Assembly: GCF_013141695.1 (NCBI RefSeq)
Contig: NZ_WHNY01000060.1
Coordinates: 1-64,000, forward strand
DNA from: Paenibacillus plantarum
Lineage (GTDB): Bacteria; Bacillota; Bacilli; Paenibacillales; NBRC-103111
Direction of reading: 5' to 3'
Length of the DNA stretch: 64,000 nucleotides
Of the stretch, positions 1 through 9,885 are shown piece by piece. Made by a program: the position numbers and the translations under genes. The notes below the pieces were generated by a model. It was given only the letters and a program-made list of their open reading frames with translations, was not told where the DNA came from and did not search any database. Positions within the stretch are counted from its first letter, which is position 1. Every line of letters starts with the position of its first letter.

Positions 1-27
1 GTCGCGGTGTTGTCAGAGGCAAGTCCT

Positions 28-210
28 TAACGGACATGGATGCCGTTATTTCATATATACACTGGCAGTCATGGTGATAACGGACAGGTGTGACGCTATT
101 TGGTGAAAAGGAGCTTGTTGGACTAGCGAAATGGCGGGATAACGTCGCTGCTGTCCGTAACATCTGAAAAAGGCGCATATAGTGTGGAATAACGTCTCCC
201 TTGTCCGTTA
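28..210. repeat. FFRR repeat tetrad T1 (TAACGGACA family)
   Basis: Four copies of a unit of about 25 bp that starts TAACGGACA and ends near GACGTTATT. Forward copies start at 28 and 78; reverse copies end at 160 and 210. Spacings are 50 bp, 82 bp and 50 bp. Each unit is itself an imperfect palindrome (TAACG...CGTTA). The stretch 1-250 holds no convincing gene. The same unit family with the same spacing recurs at 36457-36639. The first copy lies close to the window edge, so more copies may lie outside. Confidence 0.8.
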
Positions 211-260
211 GGATACGGGGGATGACATCTTGTGTGACGAAAAACGCGTTGCAAAAAAAA

Positions 261-300
261 CATGGAAGACGGCCAAATGGCCGCTTTCCATGGTTTTTTT
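261..300. terminator. Bidirectional terminator after the SLH protease gene
   Basis: CATGGAA (261-267) pairs with TTCCATG (286-292), and the inside is the palindrome GGCC-AAAT-GGCC. T runs flank both sides (A8 at 253-260, T7 at 294-300), so it can work on either strand. It lies 24 bp past the stop of the minus-strand protease gene. Confidence 0.8.
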
Positions 301-323
301 GTAGTGGGCTTAGAGCACAGCCC

Positions 324-3300
324 TTATTGTACTTTGTCCAGCAATCGGTAAATCACAACCGCCGCCTGCGCTCTAGAAGCGTTATCCGCAGGAGCGAATT
401 GTCCACCTGTCGTACCGCTGAGTAGACCTAAGGCAGAAGCGATTCGAACATAGGATCTAGCCCATGTACTGATCGTGCCTTCGTCGGCATATTTGACCTC
501 TTGTGTGGTGACGATATCTGCAAGCTTTTTACCTGTTGCATGTAAATAAGCGTTGACCATGGTGAGAGCCATTTGTTCCCGTGTGATAGGAGCATCCGGA
601 ACAAAGGTTTGCTCGCTCATGCCGCTAATAATACCCGCAGAATAGGCGGCATAGACGGAATTCTGATACCAAGCATCCTTAGAAACATCTTGGAATATGT
701 CTGTTTGGCTACCTGCCTGTAATTTTAATGCCTTAGCGATGATGGTGACGAATTGTGCTCTTGTTAATGTTGTATCAGGTTGGAAGGAATCTTGATCGAT
801 ACCATCGATAATCCCTTTGCCAGCCAAGTTTTCAATTTCTTTTTGTGCCCAATGATCCTTAATGTCCTTAAGGATTGTCTCGTTTTGCTTCTCGAGAACA
901 GCATATTTGGAGAAATGGGCAAGTGAAGCCGTCATTGTGCCATCCGAATTGAGTGTGCCGCCGATTGGCGTCCAAGCACCTTGATCTTCATCATAGAAAT
1001 AAACGCTTAGTTTATGAACATCTTTGACCTTTTTGGCATCAAAAGGAATTGTAACTTTCACAGGTGAAGCGAATGAACCGAGTTTCGCCCCATCCTCGGT
1101 TACGGAGAAATCATAAATAGCGGATGCTGATGTGAAATTCGGGATGGACGTATTGGTTTTGCTTGATGTAAATAGGATTTTGCCAGTTGAAAGCTTGATC
1201 GGCCAAGCATTTGGCGGAATCTGCATGTTGATATCATTAGCCGCGATAACGATTGGTCTGTTCATTTGCGAAGCTTTTTGAACAATATCAGTGTCCATCT
1301 CGACGGAGAGGATATCCACGTTTTCCTTCGTTTTGGCATCTAGGGTTAATTCTGACAAAGCTTTATTTAATAAGATTAATAAATCAACGTGTGTTGGTTT
1401 GAACTCATAGGCCATTTTTCCATCGGCATTGAGGGAAGGAGGTTGTTGGGAGCTGCCGCCGCCTCCACCACCGCCACCGCCACCGCCGACTCGGGGGGCT
1501 GTAATCGTATATTGATAAGTTACATCATTACTGAATTCATTGTTATGATACATGGCAACATTTAAGACAGTATCTTCACTAAGTGTTAGCTCGCCACCTG
1601 ATACAGGGAACGTTGAAATGTAAGCAGCTTTATTCTTTTGCTCGATCATATAGTAAATGATACCATTCGCGAAGGGAGAGGTGAGGGTAACCTTCTGTGT
1701 ACCCGTGTAGGTTCCTGAAGCCAAGCTAACCTGCGGTGGGGCTGAAATGATATTAGAGCGGTGCTGAACTATGCCCCCTGTTGGAGTAGGCTCTTCCCAT
1801 GTCCCGAACATATAGAAGTTATATCCAGAACCTATATTGCTTATTGTAGCTGTTAACTGTTTTTGACCGTTATGTAAGGGGGCCCATGAGGGTGTAGCGA
1901 CAAATGCGTATGGCAAGTCTACTTCTCGATCAATCGTAGTTTCGTTATAGGCTCTGGCATGCAGATATACCGAATAGGTAACACTCACGACCGTATCATT
2001 AACATTCACTAGTTCAAAGTTATAACTGAGCGAAGGGTTTGTAGGGAAATTGAATGCTACGGCAGGTGACATTTTCAGCCTAGGCACTTCAAATGCGCGA
2101 ATGCCATTAATGAGACCAGTACCATAAGCCATCGTTTGCGAAACATAGTTATATGGATAGTGGATGGATGGTTCATAGATATTTACCTGCAACGATTGTA
2201 GAGCGGTTGGCTGTGCTGACGTCTGAAGAATGAGACGAATGTCTTCTGCCTCCAGATTATGATTAGCTGCTTTCAGTAAAGCAGCAAGTCCTGCAACAAA
2301 AGGCGTAGCCATGGATGTTCCTGACTTATAATCATAGCTGCTGCCAATAATTGTGCTATAGATATTAACGCCAGGTGCGACGACATCTATTTTGCCTATA
2401 TTAGAGAAATCCGCAATCGCAAAGCTTAGATCAGAAAGTTGGGCTACAGCACCAACACTTATCACTTCTTCATAGGCTGCTGGGTAGCTAGTAAAATAGG
2501 CAGTACGGTGGGTATCTGTAGTATCCCAAGGTTGCGTAGAGTATTGACCTATTTCGTCCTTCTTCCAATTGTTACTGTCGTTGCCAGCGGCTGAAACAAT
2601 CACAGTACCTTGATCATGGATTGTTTTAATAATGTCATGTATGGCTTTACTGTTTCCATAACTGCCCAAACTCATATTGATCACATCAACTGGATGGATC
2701 TGCAAGTATTGGAAAGCTTGGTACAAATAGCTCGTATCCCCACCACCAGTGCTATCAAGAACTTTAAGTGGCATGATTCGGACGCCATGAGCGACACCTA
2801 CATCGGCGCCGCCATAAGCTTGCGCTGCAATAATCCCTGAAACGTGTGTGCCGTGACCATTATCGTCTTGTGCATTGGTATCACTATTTACAAAGTCGTA
2901 ACCTTGGATAATAGCACTTTGTAGAGCTGGATGTGTCATATCAATACCAGTATCCATCACGGCCACTTTGACATTCTGATTCAGAGAGAAGTTGGAGTAG
3001 GTGCCCATTTGATCAACATGTGCCGCGAGTTTCCCCCAAGTCCGCTTATATGCCTCCGTTCCAGAATAGACCGATTGTGAGACAGTGGGTGATACATCCG
3101 TCGCAATCAAATGCACCTTATAAACCGGCTCCGCATACTCCACATTCGGATCCTTTTGAAGTTCAGTGACCTTATCCGCGACGGATTGCTCATTGCTGAA
3201 GTTGAGCGTTGTCCAAGCAGAAACGGAGTGAGCGGACAGAGCCTGTATGCCGTTAGCAGCAGGCTGTTGCTTGTATTTCACAAGCACCTTCCCCGGAACG

Positions 3301-3446
3301 ATGTCGTTCTCATTGAAGGAAGGCGCAGTGGATATACTGGCTAGATCATTCGGTTCTTGAGCATAGCCGAGTGTGCCAAGGGAAAGATTGAAGACGGTAA
3401 AGAGTGAAACGAGTGCAAGGAGTAATTTTCTTTTATGCAAAACCAT
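324..3446 (-). CDS. Secreted S8 subtilase with three C-terminal SLH domains
   Basis: A 1040-residue cell-surface serine protease. Residues 1 to about 29 are a signal peptide. Residues 45-112 look like an I9 propeptide inhibitor. The S8 catalytic domain follows with the triad Asp165 (VAVMDTGID), His198 (NGHGTH) and Ser378 (SGTSMATP), plus the oxyanion Asn289. Beta-rich accessory regions run to about residue 690, then comes an 11-glycine linker. Three SLH repeats occupy about residues 860-1040 (KDHWAQKEIENLAGKGII; SKDAWYQNSVYAAYSAGIISG; STWARSYVRIASALGLLSG) and should anchor the protein to secondary cell-wall polymer. The start follows AGGGGGAAGTC. It is a single gene with its own terminator. 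The substrate is not evident. Confidence 0.93.
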   Translation of the reverse strand: MVLHKRKLLLALVSLFTVFNLSLGTLGYAQEPNDLASISTAPSFNENDIVPGKVLVKYKQQPAANGIQALSAHSVSAWTTLNFSNEQSVADKVTELQKDPNVEYAEPVYKVHLIATDVSPTVSQSVYSGTEAYKRTWGKLAAHVDQMGTYSNFSLNQNVKVAVMDTGIDMTHPALQSAIIQGYDFVNSDTNAQDDNGHGTHVSGIIAAQAYGGADVGVAHGVRIMPLKVLDSTGGGDTSYLYQAFQYLQIHPVDVINMSLGSYGNSKAIHDIIKTIHDQGTVIVSAAGNDSNNWKKDEIGQYSTQPWDTTDTHRTAYFTSYPAAYEEVISVGAVAQLSDLSFAIADFSNIGKIDVVAPGVNIYSTIIGSSYDYKSGTSMATPFVAGLAALLKAANHNLEAEDIRLILQTSAQPTALQSLQVNIYEPSIHYPYNYVSQTMAYGTGLINGIRAFEVPRLKMSPAVAFNFPTNPSLSYNFELVNVNDTVVSVTYSVYLHARAYNETTIDREVDLPYAFVATPSWAPLHNGQKQLTATISNIGSGYNFYMFGTWEEPTPTGGIVQHRSNIISAPPQVSLASGTYTGTQKVTLTSPFANGIIYYMIEQKNKAAYISTFPVSGGELTLSEDTVLNVAMYHNNEFSNDVTYQYTITAPRVGGGGGGGGGGGSSQQPPSLNADGKMAYEFKPTHVDLLILLNKALSELTLDAKTKENVDILSVEMDTDIVQKASQMNRPIVIAANDINMQIPPNAWPIKLSTGKILFTSSKTNTSIPNFTSASAIYDFSVTEDGAKLGSFASPVKVTIPFDAKKVKDVHKLSVYFYDEDQGAWTPIGGTLNSDGTMTASLAHFSKYAVLEKQNETILKDIKDHWAQKEIENLAGKGIIDGIDQDSFQPDTTLTRAQFVTIIAKALKLQAGSQTDIFQDVSKDAWYQNSVYAAYSAGIISGMSEQTFVPDAPITREQMALTMVNAYLHATGKKLADIVTTQEVKYADEGTISTWARSYVRIASALGLLSGTTGGQFAPADNASRAQAAVVIYRLLDKVQ

Positions 3447-3462
3447 GACTTCCCCCTAGTAA

Positions 3463-3507
3463 ATGTAATATGAATACGAAAATGAAGATCCATTTCATAT
3501 TTTACAT
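3463..3507. promoter_or_regulatory. Imperfect inverted repeat upstream of the protease gene
   Basis: ATGTAATATGAA at 3463 faces its near reverse complement ending at 3507 (two extra bases in one arm). It lies 17-61 bp before the protease start codon and could be an operator or part of the leader RNA. No assignable -35/-10 pair was chosen, so this is inference. Confidence 0.35.
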
Positions 3508-3547
3508 GTAGGGAGGGTGGATCTTTGTCGGAATATGTCGAAGAGTT

Positions 3548-4948
3548 CTAAATATTCGATAAAACACTTGGTTGAGTCGCGTTTACTCGACGTTTCCGTC
3601 TTCCGAACGAAATATAGTAGAGACCGAGTATGATAAGCTGTGAACCGACCAACACGACATAGATATTGCTAAAAATAGTACCAGATCCGTGGCTGAAAAG
3701 TGGATTCCAGCTAGTTATCGAAGACGACCCTAGGTCGACGGCCTTGCTATACAGACTGATGGCGATACCTTGCCCAATGAAATTGGCCATCGACATCATG
3801 CCCATACCCACACCGACTTGATCCGCAGGGAGTGTTCGGGAAACCGAATTGTTCACCGCAATGACGATGAAGGATTGACCGACATTGCCCAGAACCAGGA
3901 AAACGGCAATAAGCATCGGCGAGCTGCTAGTAAATGTAGCAAGTAGCAGGAAGCAGGCTAGCAATAAGCTGGAAGCCATGTAGGCAACATGCGAGTTACC
4001 TTTGGCATCGGCAAGCTTGCCACCTTTGCGGCCAAATAGGGCAGACGCGACAGCGGCAGGAACCAAGGCAAAGCCAATCCAAACCGAAGGAAGGTGTTGA
4101 ACATCCGTTAACAGCAAGGGACTGAGTACATAGAGCGAGCAGCAGCTCCCGCTAATGAGGAACGAGAGGGTAAGCCCGAGCGTGTATTTTCGATTTTGAA
4201 AAAGTTTCGGTGCAATAAATGGCTCACCCGCGGTACGAATACGCACCATGAATAATCCAAGAACAAACAATGCACCGAGTAAAAGCCAGACGCTGTTCGT
4301 CACGCTGAGCAGTAATAATGCAATGGTGATACCTAACAAACCGCCGCCAATCCAGTCGAACTTACTTGGACTTACTGGCTGTTCATTGCCTAGATATTTG
4401 CGGTAAAAGGGAAGTGCGGCCAGCACAATGAGAGAGACGGCGAAGAGCCAGCGCCATTGAAGTGTGCTTACAAGTAAAGCCGCGACAACGGGGCCAAGTG
4501 CATTACCGAAGGCCAGACCGACCGCAGTCATGCCAAGGGCAGCCCCTCTTCGCTCCAATGGGAAGAACCGTAAGGGAATAATCATCGACATTGCAGGTAT
4601 AACGGCGGCGCCAGAAGCTTGCAAGCATCGACCGACGAGCGCCATGGCGAACGTTTGCGAGGTCAGACCAATCAAGGAGCCTAGCGCAAACAAAAGGAGA
4701 CCGAAAGTGACTAAATCTTTTAACCTGTAGCGATCTGCCAGCTTTCCGTATGTGACTGCACCGATGGCATATATCAAGATATAAGCAGAAGAAAGCCAGC
4801 TTACCTGAGAAATTGTCAGATGAAATTCATTGCTAATTTTGGGAAGAGCAATGTTGAACATGACGCCGCTCATCATGGAGAGGGCCATCGTGAACATGAG
4901 GATACGCATTAATTTGTCAGCGGTTTGCAAAGGTGCTTTAGTTGCCAT
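3548..4948 (-). CDS. MFS drug/H+ efflux transporter (DHA2-like)
   Basis: A 466-residue integral membrane transporter with 12-14 hydrophobic helices. It has the MFS motif after helix 2 (YGKLADRYRLKD) and motif-C-like glycine/proline patterns (GLAFGNALGPVVAALL) typical of drug:H+ antiporters. The upstream in-frame starts are rejected. The ATG at 4948 (MATKAPLQ) follows AGGAAG at a good distance, and a TetR operator (4975-4992) sits between this start and the tetR stop at 5010. It is likely repressed by the neighbouring TetR protein. The exported compound is unknown. Confidence 0.88.
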   Translation of the reverse strand: MATKAPLQTADKLMRILMFTMALSMMSGVMFNIALPKISNEFHLTISQVSWLSSAYILIYAIGAVTYGKLADRYRLKDLVTFGLLLFALGSLIGLTSQTFAMALVGRCLQASGAAVIPAMSMIIPLRFFPLERRGAALGMTAVGLAFGNALGPVVAALLVSTLQWRWLFAVSLIVLAALPFYRKYLGNEQPVSPSKFDWIGGGLLGITIALLLLSVTNSVWLLLGALFVLGLFMVRIRTAGEPFIAPKLFQNRKYTLGLTLSFLISGSCCSLYVLSPLLLTDVQHLPSVWIGFALVPAAVASALFGRKGGKLADAKGNSHVAYMASSLLLACFLLLATFTSSSPMLIAVFLVLGNVGQSFIVIAVNNSVSRTLPADQVGVGMGMMSMANFIGQGIAISLYSKAVDLGSSSITSWNPLFSHGSGTIFSNIYVVLVGSQLIILGLYYISFGRRKRRVNATQPSVLSNI

Positions 4949-4974
4949 AAGGGCACTTCCTTTCAAGAAAAGAC

Positions 4975-4992
4975 TGTCAGTACTTACTGACA
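4975..4992. promoter_or_regulatory. TetR operator, MFS copy
   Basis: TGTCAGTACTTACTGACA is an 18-bp near-perfect palindrome in the gap between the tetR stop and the MFS ribosome binding site. It differs from the copy in front of tetR by one base. The MFS gene may therefore have its own controlled promoter besides read-through. Confidence 0.8.
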
Positions 4993-5009
4993 TAGAGGTG
5001 AGAAAAAAA

Positions 5010-5609
5010 CTAGGGCCGTAAAGCCCTAGCAAATAATTGGATACTCTCTTGCACGAAGGGAGCTAAGGTAATGCCAGGATAACTTTTCTGAGCATCCAGA
5101 TCATTCATAAAAGCCCCGAAATGCATCATAATAAAGGTAAAGGCATGCAACTCAGGGTTCGTTGTGACGATTTTCCCTTTTGCAGACATTTCAATGAAAT
5201 AGTTCGTTAGGATCTCAAGCAGCTGCTGCGGATGCTTCTGGGTACGATCACGAAAGCCGGGCAATTGGCCTTCATCTTCTTTGAGGGAGATTTGAATCAT
5301 TTTTCGATTACGGTTCATGATCTCATGGTAGGTCGTGCTAACAAGAAGAAGATCCGTCTCCAAATCCCAGATGAGCTTCTCGGCAAACAGTTTCTTCATC
5401 TCTTCCGCATAATGATAGCGGTCGAAGGCAGCCTCTAGAAGCTTCTGTTTCGTGCCAAAATGGCGAAATAACGTCTTCTCGCTAAGGCCAGCCGCGGTGG
5501 CAATTTCCAGCGTCGTGACACCGTTATAGCCTTTTTCTGCGATTAAATGGAGCGCAGCTAATAGCAGCTTATCTCCGCTTCCCATTTTGCTGCCGCTGCT
5601 GTCGTCCAT
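5010..5609 (-). CDS. TetR/AcrR-family transcriptional repressor
   Basis: A 199-residue dimeric repressor. The N-terminal helix-turn-helix occupies about residues 10-56 (ALHLIAEKGYNGVTTLEIA, then LSEKTLFRHFGTKQKLLEAAF), followed by an alpha-helical ligand domain. An in-frame TTG seven codons upstream lacks a ribosome binding site. The ATG at 5609 is preceded by AGAGGG with 5-nt spacing and is preferred. It precedes the MFS efflux gene on the same strand. The two 18-bp palindromes at 5631 and 4975 are the likely autorepression and target sites. Confidence 0.9.
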   Translation of the reverse strand: MDDSSGSKMGSGDKLLLAALHLIAEKGYNGVTTLEIATAAGLSEKTLFRHFGTKQKLLEAAFDRYHYAEEMKKLFAEKLIWDLETDLLLVSTTYHEIMNRNRKMIQISLKEDEGQLPGFRDRTQKHPQQLLEILTNYFIEMSAKGKIVTTNPELHAFTFIMMHFGAFMNDLDAQKSYPGITLAPFVQESIQLFARALRP

Positions 5610-5630
5610 AGTATCCCTCTTCCGAAACAA

Positions 5631-5648
5631 TGTCAGTGCTTACTGACA
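5631..5648. promoter_or_regulatory. TetR operator, autoregulatory copy
   Basis: TGTCAGTGCTTACTGACA, palindromic apart from its centre, lies 22 bp before the tetR start codon. It matches the site at 4975-4992 in 17 of 18 positions. Confidence 0.82.
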
Positions 5649-5786
5649 TTTATGATAAATGGGTTAGCGGTTAAAGTCAATGACAATTTCAGAGTAGGCT
5701 TGCTAACAGGCAGACAGTGAAAACTAGCATGCTCAAAATTGGATATGAAGGCTCCTAGAATGTTAAAAAAAGTGCATTGAATCGAT

Positions 5787-5820
5787 AGAGAAACCTGTCA
5801 CAACGGGGTTCTCTTTTTTT
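5787..5820 (+). terminator. Orphan terminator in front of the lyase promoter
   Basis: AGAGAAACC pairs (one bulged A) with GGTTCTCT, followed by seven T. No plus-strand gene lies upstream within the window, so it ends no known transcript. It may insulate the promoter that follows, or it may have been carried here with a duplicated promoter cassette, because a near-identical terminator precedes the related promoter at 12427. Confidence 0.7.
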
Positions 5821-5845
5821 CGTCTCCGTCCATGTAGTCAGCAAT

Positions 5846-5883
5846 AATTGGTCATTGTCACGGAACAACCAGTCAGGTACGAT
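5846..5883 (+). promoter_or_regulatory. Promoter and putative activator box of the PL8 lyase gene
   Basis: TTGTCA (5855-5860), 17 bp, TACGAT (5878-5883) form a sigma-A-like promoter. The conserved block AATTGGTCATTGT (5846-5858) overlaps the -35, and TCAGGTACGATCG covers the -10. Both blocks recur in front of the importer operon at 12427-12465, which suggests common control, perhaps by the AraC-type regulator at 9996. The stretch 5610-5930 holds only this, the tetR operator and the orphan terminator. Confidence 0.65.
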
Positions 5884-5930
5884 CGGAGTTGTGCAAGAGC
5901 TGGATAGAATGAGATAGGGAGGATGAATTA

Positions 5931-8900
5931 ATGAAGAAGGTTAAAAAGAAAGTGAGTATGCTGTTAGCTGCTAATTTGCTTTTTAGTGTGGTTGCCTCAT
6001 CTGTTCCATTTTTTGAAAGCGCAACCAAACAGGCGGAAGCCGCTACGGTGAATTTGATGACGAACGGAAGCTTCGAGCAGGCGACAACGGCCACGGATGC
6101 AAATTGGAGCAGCGCGAGTGCTCCTGTGGGTTGGGGGCTATGGATTCCTACTGGAAGCGGGAAGGCCCCAAACAAAACCGTGAATGTCACGTTGGATATG
6201 ACGACAGCCCATGAGGGAACTAAGTCCGTATTGGTAGATGCATTCGCAACGAGCAGAGTCTCCATTAATCAGACGGTAACACCGGTGACCGCGGGGAAAT
6301 CCTATCGATTGAAAATGTGGTTGAAAACGGAGAATGTAACAGGAACAGGTGCATACTTCAGAACACAATTTTATAACGCAAGCAAAGTTGGAGACGGTCC
6401 CTCAACCCCCAAATTGTTAGGTACGAACGATTGGAAGATGCAACAGGTTTTTATGACAATTCCAACGAATGCAACCAAATTGGTCATAGAACCATTTCTG
6501 GAGACAGGTATGGGGAAAGTATGGTTCGATGAAGTAAGTCTGGAGGAATATAACGGAGTAACAGGAATTGTTTTGGACCCAAGTGCGATTTCCATGACAA
6601 AAGATACAATGACTACGCTCACAGCGGTGCTCACTCCCACGAACGCAGTGGACAGAACGGTGATGTGGTCTTCAAGCAACCCAAGTGCAGTGACAGTGGA
6701 CAGCAATGGAAATGTGACGGCTGTAGGGGTTGGGACTGCAACCATTACCGTTGCGACACCAGATGGGACGATTTCAGCGCAATGTACAATCAACGTGGAA
6801 TCAGCGGAAATGGGAGCAGCTTACAATGCACTTCGACAGAAATGGAACGACAAGCTAACGGGCGGTGCTCTATTCAATCCTGCTGACCCAGATATGGCGG
6901 CTAACCTCACTAAACTGGCAGACAGTGTATCGAATGCTGCTCAAATAGGTTTATGGGACACATTGATAAAAGCAGGTAATCGGACAAATCTATGGAGTGA
7001 TTTGACGAGCACAACAGATTCGAGCCAGATTAGCACGGCGTATGCGCGTTTAAAAACGATGGCCTTAGCCTATTCCATGCCAGGGACTCCCTTGTATCAA
7101 AGCACTGCGTTGCGAGATGATATCGTGAGCGCTATGGAATGGATGTATACAAACCGTTATAACGAAAACAAGAACCCCTATGGGAATTGGTGGGACTGGG
7201 AGATTGGGGTCCCGCAAACCTTAAATGATCTCATCGTGCTCATGTACGGGCAACTGACTCAGGGGCAGATCACCAAGTTTATCAAGCCGATTGATAAATT
7301 TTGTCCAGATCCGAAAGTTGGCTCCGTACTTGGTGTCAAAGGAAGCAAAATGACGGGTGCTAATCTGCTGGATAAAGCATTGGTTGTAACGGTTCGGGGT
7401 GTAATCGGGAAAAACAGTGCAAAGATTATACAAGGACGCGATGTAATGGGGCCAGAATTTGTTTACGCCGATCATGGGGACGGTGTTTATGAAGATGGAT
7501 CTCTTGTTCAACATACCAATATTGCGTATACGGCGGGATACGGAGCCGTTTGGCTAAGCCGGGCTGCAGATATGACCTTCTTGTTGAATGGATCCCCTTG
7601 GCCAGTAACAGATCCTAATGTTAATAACGTGTATCAATGGGTATCAGATACGTTTGAGCCCGTCATCTATAAAGGCCTCTACATGGATATGGTCAATGGC
7701 AGAGGTATGTCGAGGCAAGCTTCTGGCAGTGCCAGAGGCACGATTACAACGTTGCTTCGCTTAGCTGAAGGGGCGCCGGCGGATGTGGCGTTATCCATTA
7801 AGCGAATGGCGATGGAATGGATTTTGTCCGATACGACGTACACCAATTATTTCGATGGCTTATCTATCTACGATTTGAGTCTTGTCAAAAATCTCTTAAA
7901 CGATGCCTCGATACAGCCTAGAGGTGAATTGCTGAAAAATCAGGTGTTTTCAGGTATGGACCGGGTTGTCCATTTGCGTGAGGGATATGGTTTCGGAATC
8001 AGCATGTTCTCTAATCGCATCTCGGCGTTTGAAAAGGGCAATAACGAGAATTTAAAAGGTTGGTATACGGGGATCGGTATGACGTACCTTTATGACCAAG
8101 ATCTAGGCCAATATCGTAATGATTTCTGGCCGACGGTAGATTCGTTTCGTCTACCAGGTACGACAACGAACGGCTCAGGCAAAGGCGTGACGCCAGGTGA
8201 ATGGACCTCGTACATGAACGCGAAAGAGTGGGTGGGTGGATCGACGATCGATGGGCTTTACGGCGCGTCAGGCATGGACTTTTCCTTGGCCAAAGTGACG
8301 GGAAGCGACCTGCAAGGTAAAAAGTCGTGGTTTATGTTCGATGATGAAATCGTTGCATTGGGTGCAGGTATTTCAAGTAACAGTGCTGGACCACAGCCTG
8401 TAGAAACGATCATTGATAACCGCAAGCTGAGTGATGCGGGTGATAATGTGCTCACCGTGAATGGCGCAGCCAAAACAAGTCAGCTCGGTTGGTCGGAAAA
8501 TATGGAGAACGTTAAGTGGGCTCATTTGGCTGGAAATATGCCGGGAACGGATATGGGCTATTATTTCCCAGAGGCGACAAGCGTTTATGGACTGCGTGAG
8601 GCCCGAACTGGCAAATGGAGCGACATTAACAGCGGTCAATCGGCTACGCCAATTACTCGGAATTACATGAGCCTGGCCTTTGAACATGGGGCTACACCTT
8701 CGAATGCTGCATATTCGTATGTGATGCTGCCACATAAAGACACTGCGGCTACTCAGCTTTACAGCAATGCGCCAGATGTTGAAGTAGTAAGCAATACGAC
8801 AGATGTGCATGCGGTTAGAGAGAAGAAGCTCGGTATTACGGCAGCGAATTTCTGGAATCCAGGTACAGTTGATTTTATCTCCGCGCAAAATCCTTCTTCC

Positions 8901-9857
8901 GTCATGGTGAAGGAATCTGAAACGGAGTTAACTGTTGCCGTATCCGATCCAACACAAAAGCAAAGTGCGATTACGCTGGAACTGAACAAAGCTGCGTTAT
9001 CCCTCGTACGAAGTGATGATACGGTTAAGGTTCTACAAACGTTGCCGACGTTAAAGCTGCAGATTAACGTAGCAGGTTCCGTAGGCAAAACGCACGCCGT
9101 AACGTTCAAGAAGGATACGACAGCTCCGAATACGATTGATAATGCAAAGCCAGATTGGCAGCGCAATGCCCAGACTGTGATATTGACTGCAAGTGACGAG
9201 GGCAGCGGCGTGCAGAAGATGTTCTATAGACTGGATGGCGGCACGTTTACGGAAGGGAACTCGGTTACGATCGCTGAAGATGGCGTGCATGAAGTCCAAT
9301 ATTACAGCGTGGACAATGCCGGCAATCAAGAGTCGGTCCAAACCGCGATTGTGAAAATCGATGTATCGACTCCCATCATCGTTCCAACAGTTTCGATGGT
9401 TGTCTACTGGACGGCTGGTGGCAGCCTGAATTTCGATATTTCCGATCCTGTTAGTGGCATAGCTGGGAAGTCGCTTCAATTGAACGGCAAAGAGGTAAGC
9501 CTCCCATACACGTTCAGTCCTTTAAGTCTGACGATTGGTGATCATGCTGTAGTCGTTACGGCAAGTGATAAGGCGGGGAACGAAACAAGATCATCGTACA
9601 CGCTAAAAGTAGTCATGGATGTAGGCCATTTGGATGAGTTAGTCAGATACGCGTATCAGCAAGGTTGGATTACCAATCAAGGCATATATAATAGCTTGCT
9701 AGCCATGATTGATGCTCTTCAAAAGCATTTGAATCAGACACAAGATCAGCAAGCATTCAAAGCGTTAGAAAATCATATTCGTGCGCAATCAGGTAAAAAG
9801 ATCGAAGCAGCATTTGCTGAGAGGCTGTTAAACGCTATTGCCTTTTTAAAGTCATAA
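5931..9857 (+). CDS. Secreted polysaccharide lyase family 8 (hyaluronate/chondroitin/xanthan lyase type)
   Basis: A 1308-residue exported multidomain lyase that cleaves uronate-containing polysaccharide by beta-elimination. Domains in order: signal peptide to about residue 38; a CBM4/9-like sandwich at 40-205; a Big_2 bacterial Ig domain at 210-290; the PL8 alpha/alpha toroid from about 295; the beta super-sandwich to about 1060; Ig-like modules; and a helical FIMAH-like domain at about 1225-1308. The catalytic Asn478, His528 and Tyr537 keep the 50- and 9-residue spacing of the pneumococcal hyaluronate lyase residues Asn349, His399 and Tyr408. The aromatic patch NWW is at 419-421. The start follows GGGAGG. 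Which uronic polymer it cuts cannot be told from sequence alone. Confidence 0.9.
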   Translation: MKKVKKKVSMLLAANLLFSVVASSVPFFESATKQAEAATVNLMTNGSFEQATTATDANWSSASAPVGWGLWIPTGSGKAPNKTVNVTLDMTTAHEGTKSVLVDAFATSRVSINQTVTPVTAGKSYRLKMWLKTENVTGTGAYFRTQFYNASKVGDGPSTPKLLGTNDWKMQQVFMTIPTNATKLVIEPFLETGMGKVWFDEVSLEEYNGVTGIVLDPSAISMTKDTMTTLTAVLTPTNAVDRTVMWSSSNPSAVTVDSNGNVTAVGVGTATITVATPDGTISAQCTINVESAEMGAAYNALRQKWNDKLTGGALFNPADPDMAANLTKLADSVSNAAQIGLWDTLIKAGNRTNLWSDLTSTTDSSQISTAYARLKTMALAYSMPGTPLYQSTALRDDIVSAMEWMYTNRYNENKNPYGNWWDWEIGVPQTLNDLIVLMYGQLTQGQITKFIKPIDKFCPDPKVGSVLGVKGSKMTGANLLDKALVVTVRGVIGKNSAKIIQGRDVMGPEFVYADHGDGVYEDGSLVQHTNIAYTAGYGAVWLSRAADMTFLLNGSPWPVTDPNVNNVYQWVSDTFEPVIYKGLYMDMVNGRGMSRQASGSARGTITTLLRLAEGAPADVALSIKRMAMEWILSDTTYTNYFDGLSIYDLSLVKNLLNDASIQPRGELLKNQVFSGMDRVVHLREGYGFGISMFSNRISAFEKGNNENLKGWYTGIGMTYLYDQDLGQYRNDFWPTVDSFRLPGTTTNGSGKGVTPGEWTSYMNAKEWVGGSTIDGLYGASGMDFSLAKVTGSDLQGKKSWFMFDDEIVALGAGISSNSAGPQPVETIIDNRKLSDAGDNVLTVNGAAKTSQLGWSENMENVKWAHLAGNMPGTDMGYYFPEATSVYGLREARTGKWSDINSGQSATPITRNYMSLAFEHGATPSNAAYSYVMLPHKDTAATQLYSNAPDVEVVSNTTDVHAVREKKLGITAANFWNPGTVDFISAQNPSSVMVKESETELTVAVSDPTQKQSAITLELNKAALSLVRSDDTVKVLQTLPTLKLQINVAGSVGKTHAVTFKKDTTAPNTIDNAKPDWQRNAQTVILTASDEGSGVQKMFYRLDGGTFTEGNSVTIAEDGVHEVQYYSVDNAGNQESVQTAIVKIDVSTPIIVPTVSMVVYWTAGGSLNFDISDPVSGIAGKSLQLNGKEVSLPYTFSPLSLTIGDHAVVVTASDKAGNETRSSYTLKVVMDVGHLDELVRYAYQQGWITNQGIYNSLLAMIDALQKHLNQTQDQQAFKALENHIRAQSGKKIEAAFAERLLNAIAFLKS

Positions 9858-9885
9858 AGTGAACAAGCTCATTTGAACGGTTACA

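Noticed and set aside
1455-1495. Poly-glycine tract in the SLH protease as a possible frameshift or assembly error
   Set aside because: The frame continues intact into SLH domains; Gly-rich linkers are common in surface proteins.
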